This document shows positions 1-7,329 of a stretch of DNA of 10,395 nucleotides, in pieces; the first letter of the stretch is position 1, and every line of letters starts with the position of its first letter. Source of the DNA: Bacteroidota bacterium. GTDB lineage: Bacteria > Bacteroidota > Bacteroidia > Chitinophagales > Chitinophagaceae. Position numbers and translations under genes: made by a program. The stretch is taken from the NCBI GenBank assembly GCA_023412975.1, contig JAEZRB010000299.1:1-10395 (forward strand), written 5' to 3'. The notes beneath the pieces were generated by a model. It was not told the DNA's origin and did no database searches. It saw only the letters and a program-made list of their open reading frames with translations.

Positions 1-47
1 GGGTTCTAAGCCCCCTCTCCATGAGGAGAGGGGGTTGGGGGTGAGGC
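1..47. repeat. REP-like direct repeat, copy 1 (element A)
   Basis: This 47-base stretch recurs without a mismatch at 141-187. Inside it, 11-20 (CCCCCTCTCC) and 25-34 (GGAGAGGGGG) are perfect reverse complements around the loop ATGA, giving a 10-bp stem with a 4-nt loop, followed by a G-rich tail. Interspersed non-coding stem-loops of this kind are common in Bacteroidota genomes. The copy starts at base 1, so it may extend beyond the window. No transposase or REP-associated tyrosine transposase is encoded here. Confidence 0.85.
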
Positions 48-48
48 C

Positions 49-80
49 GGCCTGCCCGCCGAAGCTTGGCGAAGGAGGGA
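49..80. repeat. Second REP-like element (element B), copy 1
   Basis: The 17 bases GGCCTGCCCGCCGAAGC at 49-65 recur at 206-222. This copy has a small dyad, CGCC (57-60) with GGCG (68-71), around a HindIII-like AAGCTT palindrome. It directly follows element A, and the same A-then-B order is seen in the second copy, so the two elements may travel as one composite unit. Confidence 0.6.
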
Positions 81-140
81 TGCTGGATGCCAGATACTGG
101 ATATTAGATACTTAATCACAAGACAAACTTTTAAACTCGA

Positions 141-187
141 GGGTTCTAAGCCCCCTCTCCATGAGGAGAGGGGGTTGGGGGTGAGGC
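141..187. repeat. REP-like direct repeat, copy 2 (element A)
   Basis: This is identical over 47 bases to 1-47, including the 10-bp stem (151-160 with 165-174) and its ATGA loop. Its tail GGGGTGAGGC is repeated once more at 195-204 before element B, which suggests a local slippage or partial duplication within this copy. Confidence 0.85.
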
Positions 188-205
188 TGATTTAGGGGTG
201 AGGCT

Positions 206-240
206 GGCCTGCCCGCCGAAGCATTTAGCGTAGGCGGGGA
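206..240. repeat. Second REP-like element (element B), copy 2
   Basis: This matches 49-65 over its first 17 bases and then diverges. The dyad is clearer here: CCCGCC at 212-217 pairs with GGCGGG at 233-238 around a 15-nt loop. From 241 to 399 I see no further repeat, RNA or convincing promoter before the first gene. Confidence 0.6.
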
Positions 241-399
241 CTTGGAAATCTGGCAGATAATTACCATATTTATAGGGTATCTTCCACCCCACTGAAATCT
301 TTCATTACATCATCTTATTGGATTACCGGTATTGGCTGCTGAACTGGCGCGAGGATGCGCTAATTCGGAAGGGCCGTTAATTTTTAATAAGAAGTAAAT

Positions 400-2367
400 A
401 TGAAAAGATCTCTGTTTGTGTTACTGATCCTGACTGCGATTTGCGCATCCTGTAAAAAAGAAAAAAAAGATGTATCCCTGCCACAGCTGAGCACGACGGC
501 TATTTCGAACCTGACTTATAATTCGGCGACTTCCGGGGGAAATATCACCGGCGATGGTGGTGCCGCGATTACCGCAAGTGGTATATGCTGGAGCAAAACC
601 AACAACACGCCAACCATTTCAGATTCCAAAACAACTGGTAATACCGCATCAGGTAATTTCACTTCGGTGATGAACGGTCTCGAAGAAAATACCACTTACT
701 ATGTAAGAGCCTATGCCACTAACAGCGCGGGCACGGGTTATGGAAATACGATCACTTTTACTACGCCCATCAATATAAAAGTTCCGGAACTGACTACCGC
801 TGCCATTACCGACCTGGCATACGACAAGGCTACATCCGGCGGTACGATCACTACCAATGGCGGAGCGGCTATCACAGCAAGTGGTATCTGCTGGAGCAAG
901 ACAAACAATAATCCAACCACGGCCGACTCTAAAACAACCGAAAACGCCACTACCGGTACTTTCACTTCTTTGATGGAGAACCTGGAAGAGAACACCACCT
1001 ATTATGTAAGGGCTTATGCTACCAATAGTGTCGGCACTGGTTATGGTAATACCATTACTTTCACCACACCTGTCAATGTACAACTGCCGGAACTGACCAC
1101 CGCTGCGATAACCAATCTCGCCCATAACACTGCTACATCCGGCGGTACCATCACCAGCAATGGCGGCGCCGATATCACAGCAAGTGGCATTTGCTGGAGT
1201 AAGACCAGTAATTCACCTACTATCGATGATGATAAAACCTCCGGAACCACCGCTTCAGGCAGCTTCAGTGCAGTGATGGAAAACCTGGAAGAAAACACAA
1301 CCTATTATGTAAGAGCGTATGCCACCAATAGCGCGGGCACGGGTTATGGAAATACAATCACTTTCACTACACCGGTCAATATAACCATACCGGTATTGAG
1401 TACTACTGCGATTTCTAATCTTGGTCCCAATACCGCTACCTCAGGTGGATCGATTACCAGCAATGGTGGTGGAACCATCACAGTAAGTGGCATTTGCTGG
1501 AGCAAAACCAACAATAATCCAACTACGGCTGATTCAAAAACAAGTGGCGCTACAGCGTCGGGTAGTTTTGTCGCCGTGATGAACAACCTGGATCCGAGTA
1601 CAACATATTATGTACGGGCTTATGCTACCAATAGCGCAGGCACTGGTTATGGCAATTCCATCAGCTTTACTACCACAGCGGCCGATGAAAACCAGGTTAC
1701 GTTTGTGTACAATGGCGCGACGGTAACCTATGGTGTCGTCACCAGCCCTACAACCGGCAGAAAATGGCTGGATCGAAATCTCGGTGCCAGCCAGGTTGCC
1801 ACAGCATATAATGATTACAGGGCATATGGTCATTTGTTTCAATGGGGCCGTCCTGCTGACGGGCACCAGTTGATCAATTACGCCAGCGGTTCGAACGGAT
1901 CACCTGTCAATGGAAAAACTAAGACCCTGGCCACTTCCGATGCGCCTGGTCATTCTACATTTATCACCCCCGATAATACCATTACTCAAGGTGGTGTATT
2001 TATTTACGACTGGCGCAATGATCAAAATACCAACCGCTGGGCGATCAATAACCAGGGTGCCTGTCCCACGGGATGGCATATACCAACAGCTGAGGAATGG
2101 GCTGCCGAAACCGCGATTACAAACTTAAGTACCGCCTTCAACCAATTGAAATTAACAGCCCCTGGTTATCGTTATGGTGATTTTGATGGATCAGGAAGGG
2201 ATGGTACGGTGAGAAACGTAGGTAGTTTGGCTTATTACTGGAGTTCAACTGTTTGGCCTTCTGGTGCTGGTTTCTCCAGTTATGTTGATATATCGTCCAA
2301 TGATCGATATCCCGATCTGCTGGGCCGGGCTTATGGTTGCGCCATTCGCTGTATAAAAAATCAATAA
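400..2367 (+). CDS. Surface lipoprotein with four 101-aa Fn3-like repeats and a C-terminal FISUMP domain
   Basis: The 655-aa product is probably exported and lipid-anchored. A hydrophobic signal (about residues 4-17) ends in a lipobox-like CASC with Cys18, followed by a Lys-rich stretch. Four tandem units begin near residues 27, 128, 229 and 330, so the period is exactly 101 residues. Each carries SGICWSKT and ends in TTYYVRAYATNS plus GTGYGN, the common Bacteroidota extracellular beta-sandwich repeat resembling fibronectin type III. Residues about 430-655 match the Fibrobacter succinogenes major paralogous domain (FISUMP): RKWLDRNLGA (454-463), CPTGWHIPTAEEW (555-567), YYWSST (612-617), and AIRCIK near the end. 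A role in surface binding or adhesion is inference; no catalytic residues are visible. It has its own terminator and appears monocistronic. The start follows an A-rich stretch, as is usual in this phylum. Antisense open frames inside it are shadows. Confidence 0.93.
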   Translation: MKRSLFVLLILTAICASCKKEKKDVSLPQLSTTAISNLTYNSATSGGNITGDGGAAITASGICWSKTNNTPTISDSKTTGNTASGNFTSVMNGLEENTTYYVRAYATNSAGTGYGNTITFTTPINIKVPELTTAAITDLAYDKATSGGTITTNGGAAITASGICWSKTNNNPTTADSKTTENATTGTFTSLMENLEENTTYYVRAYATNSVGTGYGNTITFTTPVNVQLPELTTAAITNLAHNTATSGGTITSNGGADITASGICWSKTSNSPTIDDDKTSGTTASGSFSAVMENLEENTTYYVRAYATNSAGTGYGNTITFTTPVNITIPVLSTTAISNLGPNTATSGGSITSNGGGTITVSGICWSKTNNNPTTADSKTSGATASGSFVAVMNNLDPSTTYYVRAYATNSAGTGYGNSISFTTTAADENQVTFVYNGATVTYGVVTSPTTGRKWLDRNLGASQVATAYNDYRAYGHLFQWGRPADGHQLINYASGSNGSPVNGKTKTLATSDAPGHSTFITPDNTITQGGVFIYDWRNDQNTNRWAINNQGACPTGWHIPTAEEWAAETAITNLSTAFNQLKLTAPGYRYGDFDGSGRDGTVRNVGSLAYYWSSTVWPSGAGFSSYVDISSNDRYPDLLGRAYGCAIRCIKNQ

Positions 2368-2383
2368 TAGTCTATACATGCTT

Positions 2384-2421
2384 AATACTGGGGAACAGTT
2401 TCTGTTCCCCAGTATTTTTTT
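2384..2421 (+). terminator. Rho-independent terminator after the FISUMP lipoprotein
   Basis: The 15-bp arms at 2384-2398 and 2402-2416 are perfect reverse complements around a TTT loop, and a seven-T run (2415-2421) overlaps the end of the right arm. It begins 16 bases after the stop codon. Its flanking A and T runs would let it work partly on the minus strand, but no minus-strand gene approaches from the right. Confidence 0.92.
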
Positions 2422-2597
2422 GTCGATACCCCAGGCATTAATCTTACGGATAACATGGGTTATTTCAAGGTTGAAAAAACGGATTTTTCGGTTTTTTTTC
2501 CCCTTGTTCCGGCTCTCCCATACCTCAATTTTATCATGTGAACACAAAGCTGAAGAATCTATCGGCTGGATTTATTTCAAAACAAAAATCTAAGGTT

Positions 2598-3809
2598 ATG
2601 AGAAAGGTAAAAATTTTAAAGGCAGGGGTCGCAGTGTTTTTCTTTTTTTCAATTCATCTTTTCCATTCCTGTCAAAAGGAATCAGCTCCAAAAATACCCA
2701 AAGTACCGAACCAGGTTGAATCCACTGTATCGAAATGGATAAATGATCTCCGGCCCGCTGGCAATGCCGGGAAGATCAAGTGGGTGACCAATTTAAAACA
2801 GAGCATTGACTATTCCCGGGCTTATACCCAGGAAGCAGGTGCAGATAAACTGATCATCGTTCCGCTGAAGCAGGGTTTTGAAAGCAAATTCAATCCAAAC
2901 AAAGACATGAATTCCTTTCTTGTTTTACGGACAACCGGCGCCAATATTATCAAACGTGCGAACATTGTACTGTTCAAGCCTGGAAGCAATTCAGAAGGCT
3001 TATCACAAGTGGCATTTAGCAAAATGATTGCCGATGGTGACATGACAGCCGATGGTGCGGTTACCTTGTTGGGGCTCTGGGATAAGCACCTTTACAATGC
3101 GGTAATTAAAGACAAATCAGTTTCATCTGTTTCTACGTTTAAAAAATCTGCCACTGCCAACGCATCAGCGGCGGCCCGACCCGAGTGTACGGCCTGGTAT
3201 CTTGTTACCAGGTATTACGACCAGTTTGGCAATTTGACGCATATTGAAGAGGAACTGGTATCGATTGATTGTAGTGGTGCCGGTACTGATAATGGTGACT
3301 CCTCCGACCCTGATAACCCCGGCGGCGGCAGTGGCGGTAATGGCGGTAGCGGTAGTGGCGGAGGTGATGATATGGATTGTGACGCGCTGGTTGCAAGCAT
3401 TAACTTCAGAGCAGTTTCGGAGAAAATTAGAGTAACGCTTTGCGGAACCGGTACAAATACCCGCACCAAATGCTATGAGTGGAAGGCCTATGTTGTAAGT
3501 GGTGGCTTAATCCCCACGTACTACATGAGTGTTGAAACCGGCGTCCAGGTCTTCACTAATAATAAATATTGGGCATTTAAATCTTTTACACACAAAGAAC
3601 TTGTGAAAAGAGGGGTAGAAATACTCTACAGTACATCAGCTTCCAATGTAACGGCCACGCCGACACTGAAAAAATCTGGTTTGCCATTTTATAATGTAGC
3701 ACAGATGCATCTCATGTTCTCGGTTAAGTTTTCAATTGTTTGTGATAACCTTCCTGTGGCATTCAACGATTTTGCAAATACACAATGTGAATGGTCGGTA
3801 AATGAATAA
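2598..3809 (+). CDS. Uncharacterised lipoprotein with a Gly/Ser-rich linker
   Basis: The 403-aa product is not a family I can name. I chose ATG 2598 over the upstream in-frame ATG 2538 because 2598 gives a textbook signal: MRKVKILK, a Phe-rich hydrophobic core, then Cys25 (FHSC). The longer form would bury this signal 20 residues inside the protein. Residues 26-226 form one region, including WYLVTRYYDQFGNLTHIEEE (200-219), a pattern often seen in Bacteroidota secreted proteins. A low-complexity Gly/Ser/Asp linker follows (about 227-260), then a C-terminal domain with cysteines at 261, 282, 292, 382 and 397 that could form disulfides. The linker implies two independently folding domains. The next gene starts 13 bases after the stop, so co-transcription is likely. 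Surface location is inferred from the signal; function is unknown. Confidence 0.85.
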   Translation: MRKVKILKAGVAVFFFFSIHLFHSCQKESAPKIPKVPNQVESTVSKWINDLRPAGNAGKIKWVTNLKQSIDYSRAYTQEAGADKLIIVPLKQGFESKFNPNKDMNSFLVLRTTGANIIKRANIVLFKPGSNSEGLSQVAFSKMIADGDMTADGAVTLLGLWDKHLYNAVIKDKSVSSVSTFKKSATANASAAARPECTAWYLVTRYYDQFGNLTHIEEELVSIDCSGAGTDNGDSSDPDNPGGGSGGNGGSGSGGGDDMDCDALVASINFRAVSEKIRVTLCGTGTNTRTKCYEWKAYVVSGGLIPTYYMSVETGVQVFTNNKYWAFKSFTHKELVKRGVEILYSTSASNVTATPTLKKSGLPFYNVAQMHLMFSVKFSIVCDNLPVAFNDFANTQCEWSVNE

Positions 3810-3822
3810 AACAATATAAAGT

Positions 3823-4596
3823 ATGAAACTCCTGGCATTCGTATTTTTCTCTGTAAGTATTTTAGGATGTATGGCCCAACAGAAGCCTCCTCAAGTAATG
3901 AAGGGATTGGAAGTCATAACTGTGCTTGATATACATGACCTGGACCTTAACCCTTATGCCATACAGCGAAAGTTTTTCGTCGTGGAGAAGGATAGTATCA
4001 ACATTTATACAATCCCTACATTTGAACTTTTTGGAAAAACAAAAAAAGATGATTTTGGTGGACTAGTAACGGAACTTGACAGTGTTGAGTATCATTATTA
4101 CCATGTTATTTTCGAAACAGGTCAAAAGTTTGGCTATACCTGTGATTCCCTGGGTAGGGACTGGAAAAAGATACCGCTTGACTCCTTCCTGGCCAGTAAC
4201 TCGGTGTACGCGCTTGATACCCTGGTCAACAGTCTCGGGGAGAATAGTTCTCTTGTATCGTCCAAAATCAGTGGCGACGGAGAGGAGTTGACTGAAAACT
4301 ATGCTACTAAAACAAAACCGGACTTTAAGACCAGCGATTCCACCAATGCCGTATACAATCGTAAACTAAACCACTACCGCTTTTCTTTCTCGCGGCGTGC
4401 CGACCAGGCCAAACAAAGAAAGCTTTGCCGTTTCGAAAAAGTGTTTAATGCAGATCCTGCTGGCGAGTATATGTTTCTAAGAGAAAAGCGGTACTATATA
4501 TTCGAGATGAAAGAGGTGGACATTCCAAAGCCGGAAATCATGGATAAGCTTGTGAGTATGTACTATGATCTCGAAAAAAATAAATCCGGGCACTAG
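3823..4596 (+). CDS. Uncharacterised exported protein
   Basis: The 257-aa protein has a short hydrophobic signal (residues 2-15). It ends either as a lipobox, ILGC with Cys16, or as a signal peptidase I site near MAQQ (17-20); both are plausible. The mature part is mixed alpha/beta with many charged residues and no motif I recognise. Aromatic-rich stretches (EYHYYHVIFETGQKFGY, 89-105) and a charged C-terminus are the only notable features. It lies 13 bases after the preceding lipoprotein gene and is followed by a strong terminator, so the pair probably forms one operon and may act together at the cell envelope. That functional link is inferred from position only. Confidence 0.8.
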   Translation: MKLLAFVFFSVSILGCMAQQKPPQVMKGLEVITVLDIHDLDLNPYAIQRKFFVVEKDSINIYTIPTFELFGKTKKDDFGGLVTELDSVEYHYYHVIFETGQKFGYTCDSLGRDWKKIPLDSFLASNSVYALDTLVNSLGENSSLVSSKISGDGEELTENYATKTKPDFKTSDSTNAVYNRKLNHYRFSFSRRADQAKQRKLCRFEKVFNADPAGEYMFLREKRYYIFEMKEVDIPKPEIMDKLVSMYYDLEKNKSGH

Positions 4597-4643
4597 CCGG
4601 AGCAGGAGTTTCGTGTATGCCAGAGAACATGAGTGAGGCTGGA

Positions 4644-4679
4644 AGTAGGGCGTCGGTGGGACGCCCTACTGTTTTATTT
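4644..4679 (+). terminator. Rho-independent terminator closing the two-gene lipoprotein unit
   Basis: AGTAGGGCGTC (4644-4654) and GACGCCCTACT (4660-4670) are perfect 11-bp reverse complements around loop GGTGG, followed by GTTTTATTT. The stem begins 48 bases after the stop codon of the preceding gene. The rest of the gap to 4836 shows no other structure; a weak -7-like TACATTTA sits at 4800-4807 without a matching -33 TTG. Confidence 0.9.
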
Positions 4680-4836
4680 GCTATTGAGGAATTAAATCGC
4701 TATGGCTCACAAATAATCAACCTGTTAATTGCATATGACCGGACCAGGGCGTGCATAACTAAAACACACACAATTCCACCACACGTTTTGCATTAATCTT
4801 ACATTTAGGTAGCGTTATCTTTTGTTACTTATAAAA

Positions 4837-5139
4837 ATGCCTGCTATGATCATGGTACATGATATTTTCGTTTGCAAACCCGGTAATGCTTCGAAAATCG
4901 CAAAACTCTTTAAAGAGTGGACAGAAGTATCTCCAGAGAAGAACACAAATGTAATGACCGATATGACTGGCCAGTGGCACCGCGTTATCGTTGCCTCCAC
5001 ATTTGAAAGTCTCGCGGCTTACGAAGAAGCCATGAAAACCATGGGGCAGACCGAAGCAGAAAAAAAGGTAATGGAGAAATTCAAGGACATGAACGAAATG
5101 TATGTCTCAGGGAGCAGGGAGATTTTTAAGATATGGTGA
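4837..5139 (+). CDS. Small dimeric alpha-beta-barrel (ABM/DABB-like) protein
   Basis: The product is 100 aa from ATG 4837. In-frame ATGs at 4846 and 4852 are alternatives; the conserved-looking part begins at VHDIFVCKPG, so 95-100 residues are possible. An earlier TTG (4822) is less likely. The layout suggests one beta-alpha-beta-beta-alpha-beta unit: a first strand (VHDIFVCK), a helix (SKIAKLFKEW), a strand ending in WHRVIVASTF, a helix with YEEAMKTMGQTEAEKKVMEKF, and a final strand (REIFKIW). This is the layout of the ferredoxin-like dimeric barrel superfamily, which includes antibiotic-biosynthesis monooxygenases and NIPSNAP-like proteins. No signal peptide is present, so it is probably cytoplasmic. 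No substrate can be inferred and catalytic activity is uncertain. It stands alone between two separate units. The gap to 5264 holds no clear terminator. Confidence 0.78.
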   Translation: MPAMIMVHDIFVCKPGNASKIAKLFKEWTEVSPEKNTNVMTDMTGQWHRVIVASTFESLAAYEEAMKTMGQTEAEKKVMEKFKDMNEMYVSGSREIFKIW

Positions 5140-5264
5140 TCTTACCTTAAATTTGTTCATGCCTGGTGCCTTGCCCGTCATCACGTAGGTTGATCATTAG
5201 TTCAACTATTTAACTTGATTTCTAGATCGTTTGGAAATAATACAATCATCCAAAACAAACTTCT

Positions 5265-6233
5265 ATGATCAAGCGCCTTCAAGCCTGTTGCCTGGCTATC
5301 TTCATTAGTATCTCAATACTTTCTCAAACCAACCCCGCTCCCGGAAGCGTTTTTCGTGATTGTCCCGATTGTCCGCAGATGGTGGTAATCCCAGCTGGAA
5401 GTTTTACCATCGGCAGTCCTGAAGATGAACCAGGCCGTTTTAGTGGAGAAGACCCCAGGAAAACGGTAAGCATCAAACAATTTGCAGCAGGTAGTTTTAC
5501 TGTGACGCGGGGACAATGGGCCGCTTTTGTAGCTGCCACGAATCGCTCCACACCCGGGGGCTGCGCCTGGAGCGGGCTTGAAGACTCTACCCTGAATGAC
5601 TGGGACAGCCATCCAAATGCTTCCTGGAACAAACTTGGATTTCCTCAGGACGATAATCATCCCGTGGTTTGTATTACCTGGTACGATGCGCAGGACTATG
5701 TTAAATGGCTCAGTCAGAAAACCGGCAGCACTTACCGATTGCTAACCGAAGCGGAATGGGAGTATGCGGCAAGAGCAGGAACAACAACACCCTATCCCTG
5801 GGGATCCATTGCCAGTCATGAAAATGCGAATTACGGTTTAGATTCTGGGTTCGTGGGTCATGTATCTGGTCGCGATCAATGGAAAAAAACTTCCCCTGTG
5901 GGCTCCTTCCCTCCCAATGCCTTCGGACTGTATGATATGCACGGAAATGTTTTGCAATTCGTAGAAGACTGTTTCTCGGAATCCTACCAGGACCTCCCGA
6001 CCGATGGCTCGGCCAATCAAAAAGATATACAATTGAAAATGACTGGTCAATTTTCATTCATGGATGGTGCCAGCTCCTGTTCATACCGGATCTGCCGTGG
6101 CGGCGACTGGGCCAATCCGCCTGCGATGATCCGCTCCGCCTTTCGCAACTGGGTTCCCGGTCCGGGTGGAGCTACTCTTCAGAATTATCGCAGTGCAGGG
6201 TTGGGGTTTAGGGTAGCGAAAACAATGAAATAA
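5265..6233 (+). CDS. Exported SUMF1/FGE-fold protein without the FGE catalytic cysteines
   Basis: The 322-aa product has a signal peptide (hydrophobic 8-20, likely cleavage near LSQ-T at 21-22). It then shows the full formylglycine-generating-enzyme/sulfatase-modifying-factor fold signature: DCPDCPQMVVIPAGSF (32-47), TRGQW (81-85), HPVVCITWYDAQDYVKWLS (132-150), RLLTEAEWEYAARAG (158-172), PYPWG (176-180), NAFGLYDMHGNVLQFVEDC (218-236), RGGDW (278-282) and GFRVA (314-318). In true FGE two cysteines follow the RGGS segment and bind copper. Here the corresponding segment reads RGGDWANPPAMIRSAFR, with Asn284 and Ile289 at roughly those places, so sulfatase activation is unlikely. No sulfatase gene is nearby. 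A binding or other exported role is possible. A weak promoter-like pair (TTG 5190-5192, TAACTTGA 5211-5218) lies upstream. Confidence 0.9.
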   Translation: MIKRLQACCLAIFISISILSQTNPAPGSVFRDCPDCPQMVVIPAGSFTIGSPEDEPGRFSGEDPRKTVSIKQFAAGSFTVTRGQWAAFVAATNRSTPGGCAWSGLEDSTLNDWDSHPNASWNKLGFPQDDNHPVVCITWYDAQDYVKWLSQKTGSTYRLLTEAEWEYAARAGTTTPYPWGSIASHENANYGLDSGFVGHVSGRDQWKKTSPVGSFPPNAFGLYDMHGNVLQFVEDCFSESYQDLPTDGSANQKDIQLKMTGQFSFMDGASSCSYRICRGGDWANPPAMIRSAFRNWVPGPGGATLQNYRSAGLGFRVAKTMK

Positions 6234-6301
6234 AGTTCGCTCACTTTTTAATGATTGCAAGATTAAGGGTGGGGTTTAAAACCCGCATATCGATAAATAC
6301 T

Positions 6302-7156
6302 CTACTTTTTATGTTGCCAACAAAGGCCGTTGCTTTCCGCTTTTCTCTTACATTGCGTTCCTTTTTTGGTGATAAAAAGACACCGATCAAGGGTTGGAGC
6401 AATTTTATACGTTATTGAAGTATCTCGACTGGCAGTGTCTTTTATTTCTATTATGTTAGAATCTGGCGAAATCCCATTTTCATCTTTTTCCCGTTGCCAA
6501 AAAATGAACGCACCGGCTAAAACAATAAAAATGCCCAAAAAATATACTCCTTCTATTCTAGCAGTAAGTCTTCTCCATCCAAAAAAATGACTAGATCGTA
6601 TTAAAGAATTCTTCTTTCCGGAATCGAATATCACAACTCCCTCTCCTTCTTTCGTTGGCAATCTTTCAATTTTCTCTTGATCTGGGCCAAACGACTTTTC
6701 CTCCACTTCTGCAGTTCGCACCTCAAGTTTTGATTCACTTAAAACCGGTTTTCTTGATTTACCTAATATGGCGAGTTCATCGTCGTTTAAAAGAACATTA
6801 GTACCATAAATATGTGGCCGATGCCTGAAATCGATCAGCCAGGCCAGCAGGTCCAGGTTTTTGACATCAGTTCTTTCTGTATGCCCCTTTAGATAGTTGT
6901 CTAGTGGTTTAAACTTATCCGTTTCAAAATCACGGATATGATCTAAAAATGACTTGCTATTTTCCGGCAACCCAAAAAACGCCTTCAGTATTTGCTCATC
7001 CCTCCTATTGTAACGCTCTTGAAACACTGTGACACACGCTCTCCGAATCTTCGCAGGTGTTGGCTTTGAGAGTAAAGGGGAGATTTCGTTATTGGCTATT
7101 TTTCTTTTATACTCCCCAAGCAATAGTGTAGTATAGTCCTGGTGGTCGAGCCGCAT
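6302..7156 (-). CDS. Single-pass membrane protein with a C-terminal Cys3His zinc-knuckle-like motif
   Basis: The 284-aa product has no N-terminal signal. Residues 1-118 look like a compact helical domain (KIRRACVTVFQERYNRRDEQ 36-55; LDLLAWLIDFRHRPHIYG 101-118) that I associate with Bacteroidota proteins but cannot name. A charged, Glu/Lys-rich linker (about 130-200) leads to one transmembrane segment (about 203-220, VYFLGIFIVLAGAFIFW). The tail ends in Cys259-x9-Cys269-x9-Cys279-x2-His282 with TKKGTQCKRKA, a pattern like the DUF5763-type short zinc-knuckle motif. Basic residues just before the membrane segment (WRRLTAR) predict an N-inside, C-outside topology, which would put the zinc motif in the periplasm. 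It is transcribed toward the SUMF1-like gene and divergently from the leader and kinase locus. Function is unknown. Confidence 0.85.
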   Translation of the reverse strand: MRLDHQDYTTLLLGEYKRKIANNEISPLLSKPTPAKIRRACVTVFQERYNRRDEQILKAFFGLPENSKSFLDHIRDFETDKFKPLDNYLKGHTERTDVKNLDLLAWLIDFRHRPHIYGTNVLLNDDELAILGKSRKPVLSESKLEVRTAEVEEKSFGPDQEKIERLPTKEGEGVVIFDSGKKNSLIRSSHFFGWRRLTARIEGVYFLGIFIVLAGAFIFWQREKDENGISPDSNIIEIKDTASRDTSITYKIAPTLDRCLFITKKGTQCKRKAESNGLCWQHKK

Positions 7157-7190
7157 AATGAACTGCTTCTAACTAAAATACTCATTTGCC

Positions 7191-7286
7191 AGAATTTTCG
7201 GAATGACTTCATGAAAAATTAAGGTTTCATTCCCACTCACTATTACGGTTAACCGGAATATCAGGAATCTTCGGAATTATCGGAAT
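7191..7286. repeat. Phased 9-bp GGAAT repeats upstream of the structured leader
   Basis: GGAAT occurs at 7255, 7264, 7273 and 7282, exactly 9 bp apart, with related 4-base spacers (ATCA, CTTC, TATC). A second pair, AGAAT at 7191 and GGAAT at 7200, has the same 9-bp step. The array lies in the divergent intergenic region just ahead of the candidate leader promoter, so an operator made of direct repeats is possible. Simple slippage of a short tandem repeat would look similar. Confidence 0.55.
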
Positions 7287-7289
7287 CAC

Positions 7290-7323
7290 TTGCTGACCAG
7301 GGGCTTAACCTGCACTATGTTCG
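7290..7323 (+). promoter_or_regulatory. Candidate Bacteroidota promoter for the structured leader
   Basis: TTG at 7290-7292 could serve as the -33 element. TATGTTCG at 7316-7323 matches the phylum's -7 consensus TAnnTTTG in all but one defined position. The 23-bp spacing is at the long end of what is accepted. Transcription would begin near 7330, which is where the first predicted RNA hairpin starts and which makes the call more believable. It remains a pattern match only. Confidence 0.35.
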
Positions 7324-7329
7324 TGTCAC

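Noticed and set aside
1..187. CRISPR array from the spaced direct repeats
   Set aside because: Only two copies, 140 bp apart, with repeats longer than usual and no cas genes; REP-like elements explain them better.
649..1866. Several long antisense ORFs (minus strand) within the repeat lipoprotein gene
   Set aside because: They recur with the same spacing as the 303-bp repeats and are shadows of the real frame; no start signals or recognisable domains.
2538..2597. Upstream ATG extending the second lipoprotein by 20 residues
   Set aside because: It would place the lipoprotein signal peptide inside the protein; the ATG at 2598 gives a standard signal with Cys25.
3205..3469. Short ORFs in other frames rich in His/Arg/Tyr or Pro/Leu
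   Set aside because: They are by-products of the GGC/GGT-rich Gly/Ser linker of the real gene.
5265..6233. Diversity-generating retroelement target (C-lectin-like variable domain)
   Set aside because: No reverse transcriptase or template repeat in the window, and no Asn-rich variable stretch at the C-terminus of either this protein or the FISUMP protein.
6272..6284. GGGTTT-A-AAACCC palindrome as a terminator between the convergent genes
   Set aside because: A one-base centre leaves only about four usable pairs and no T run follows.
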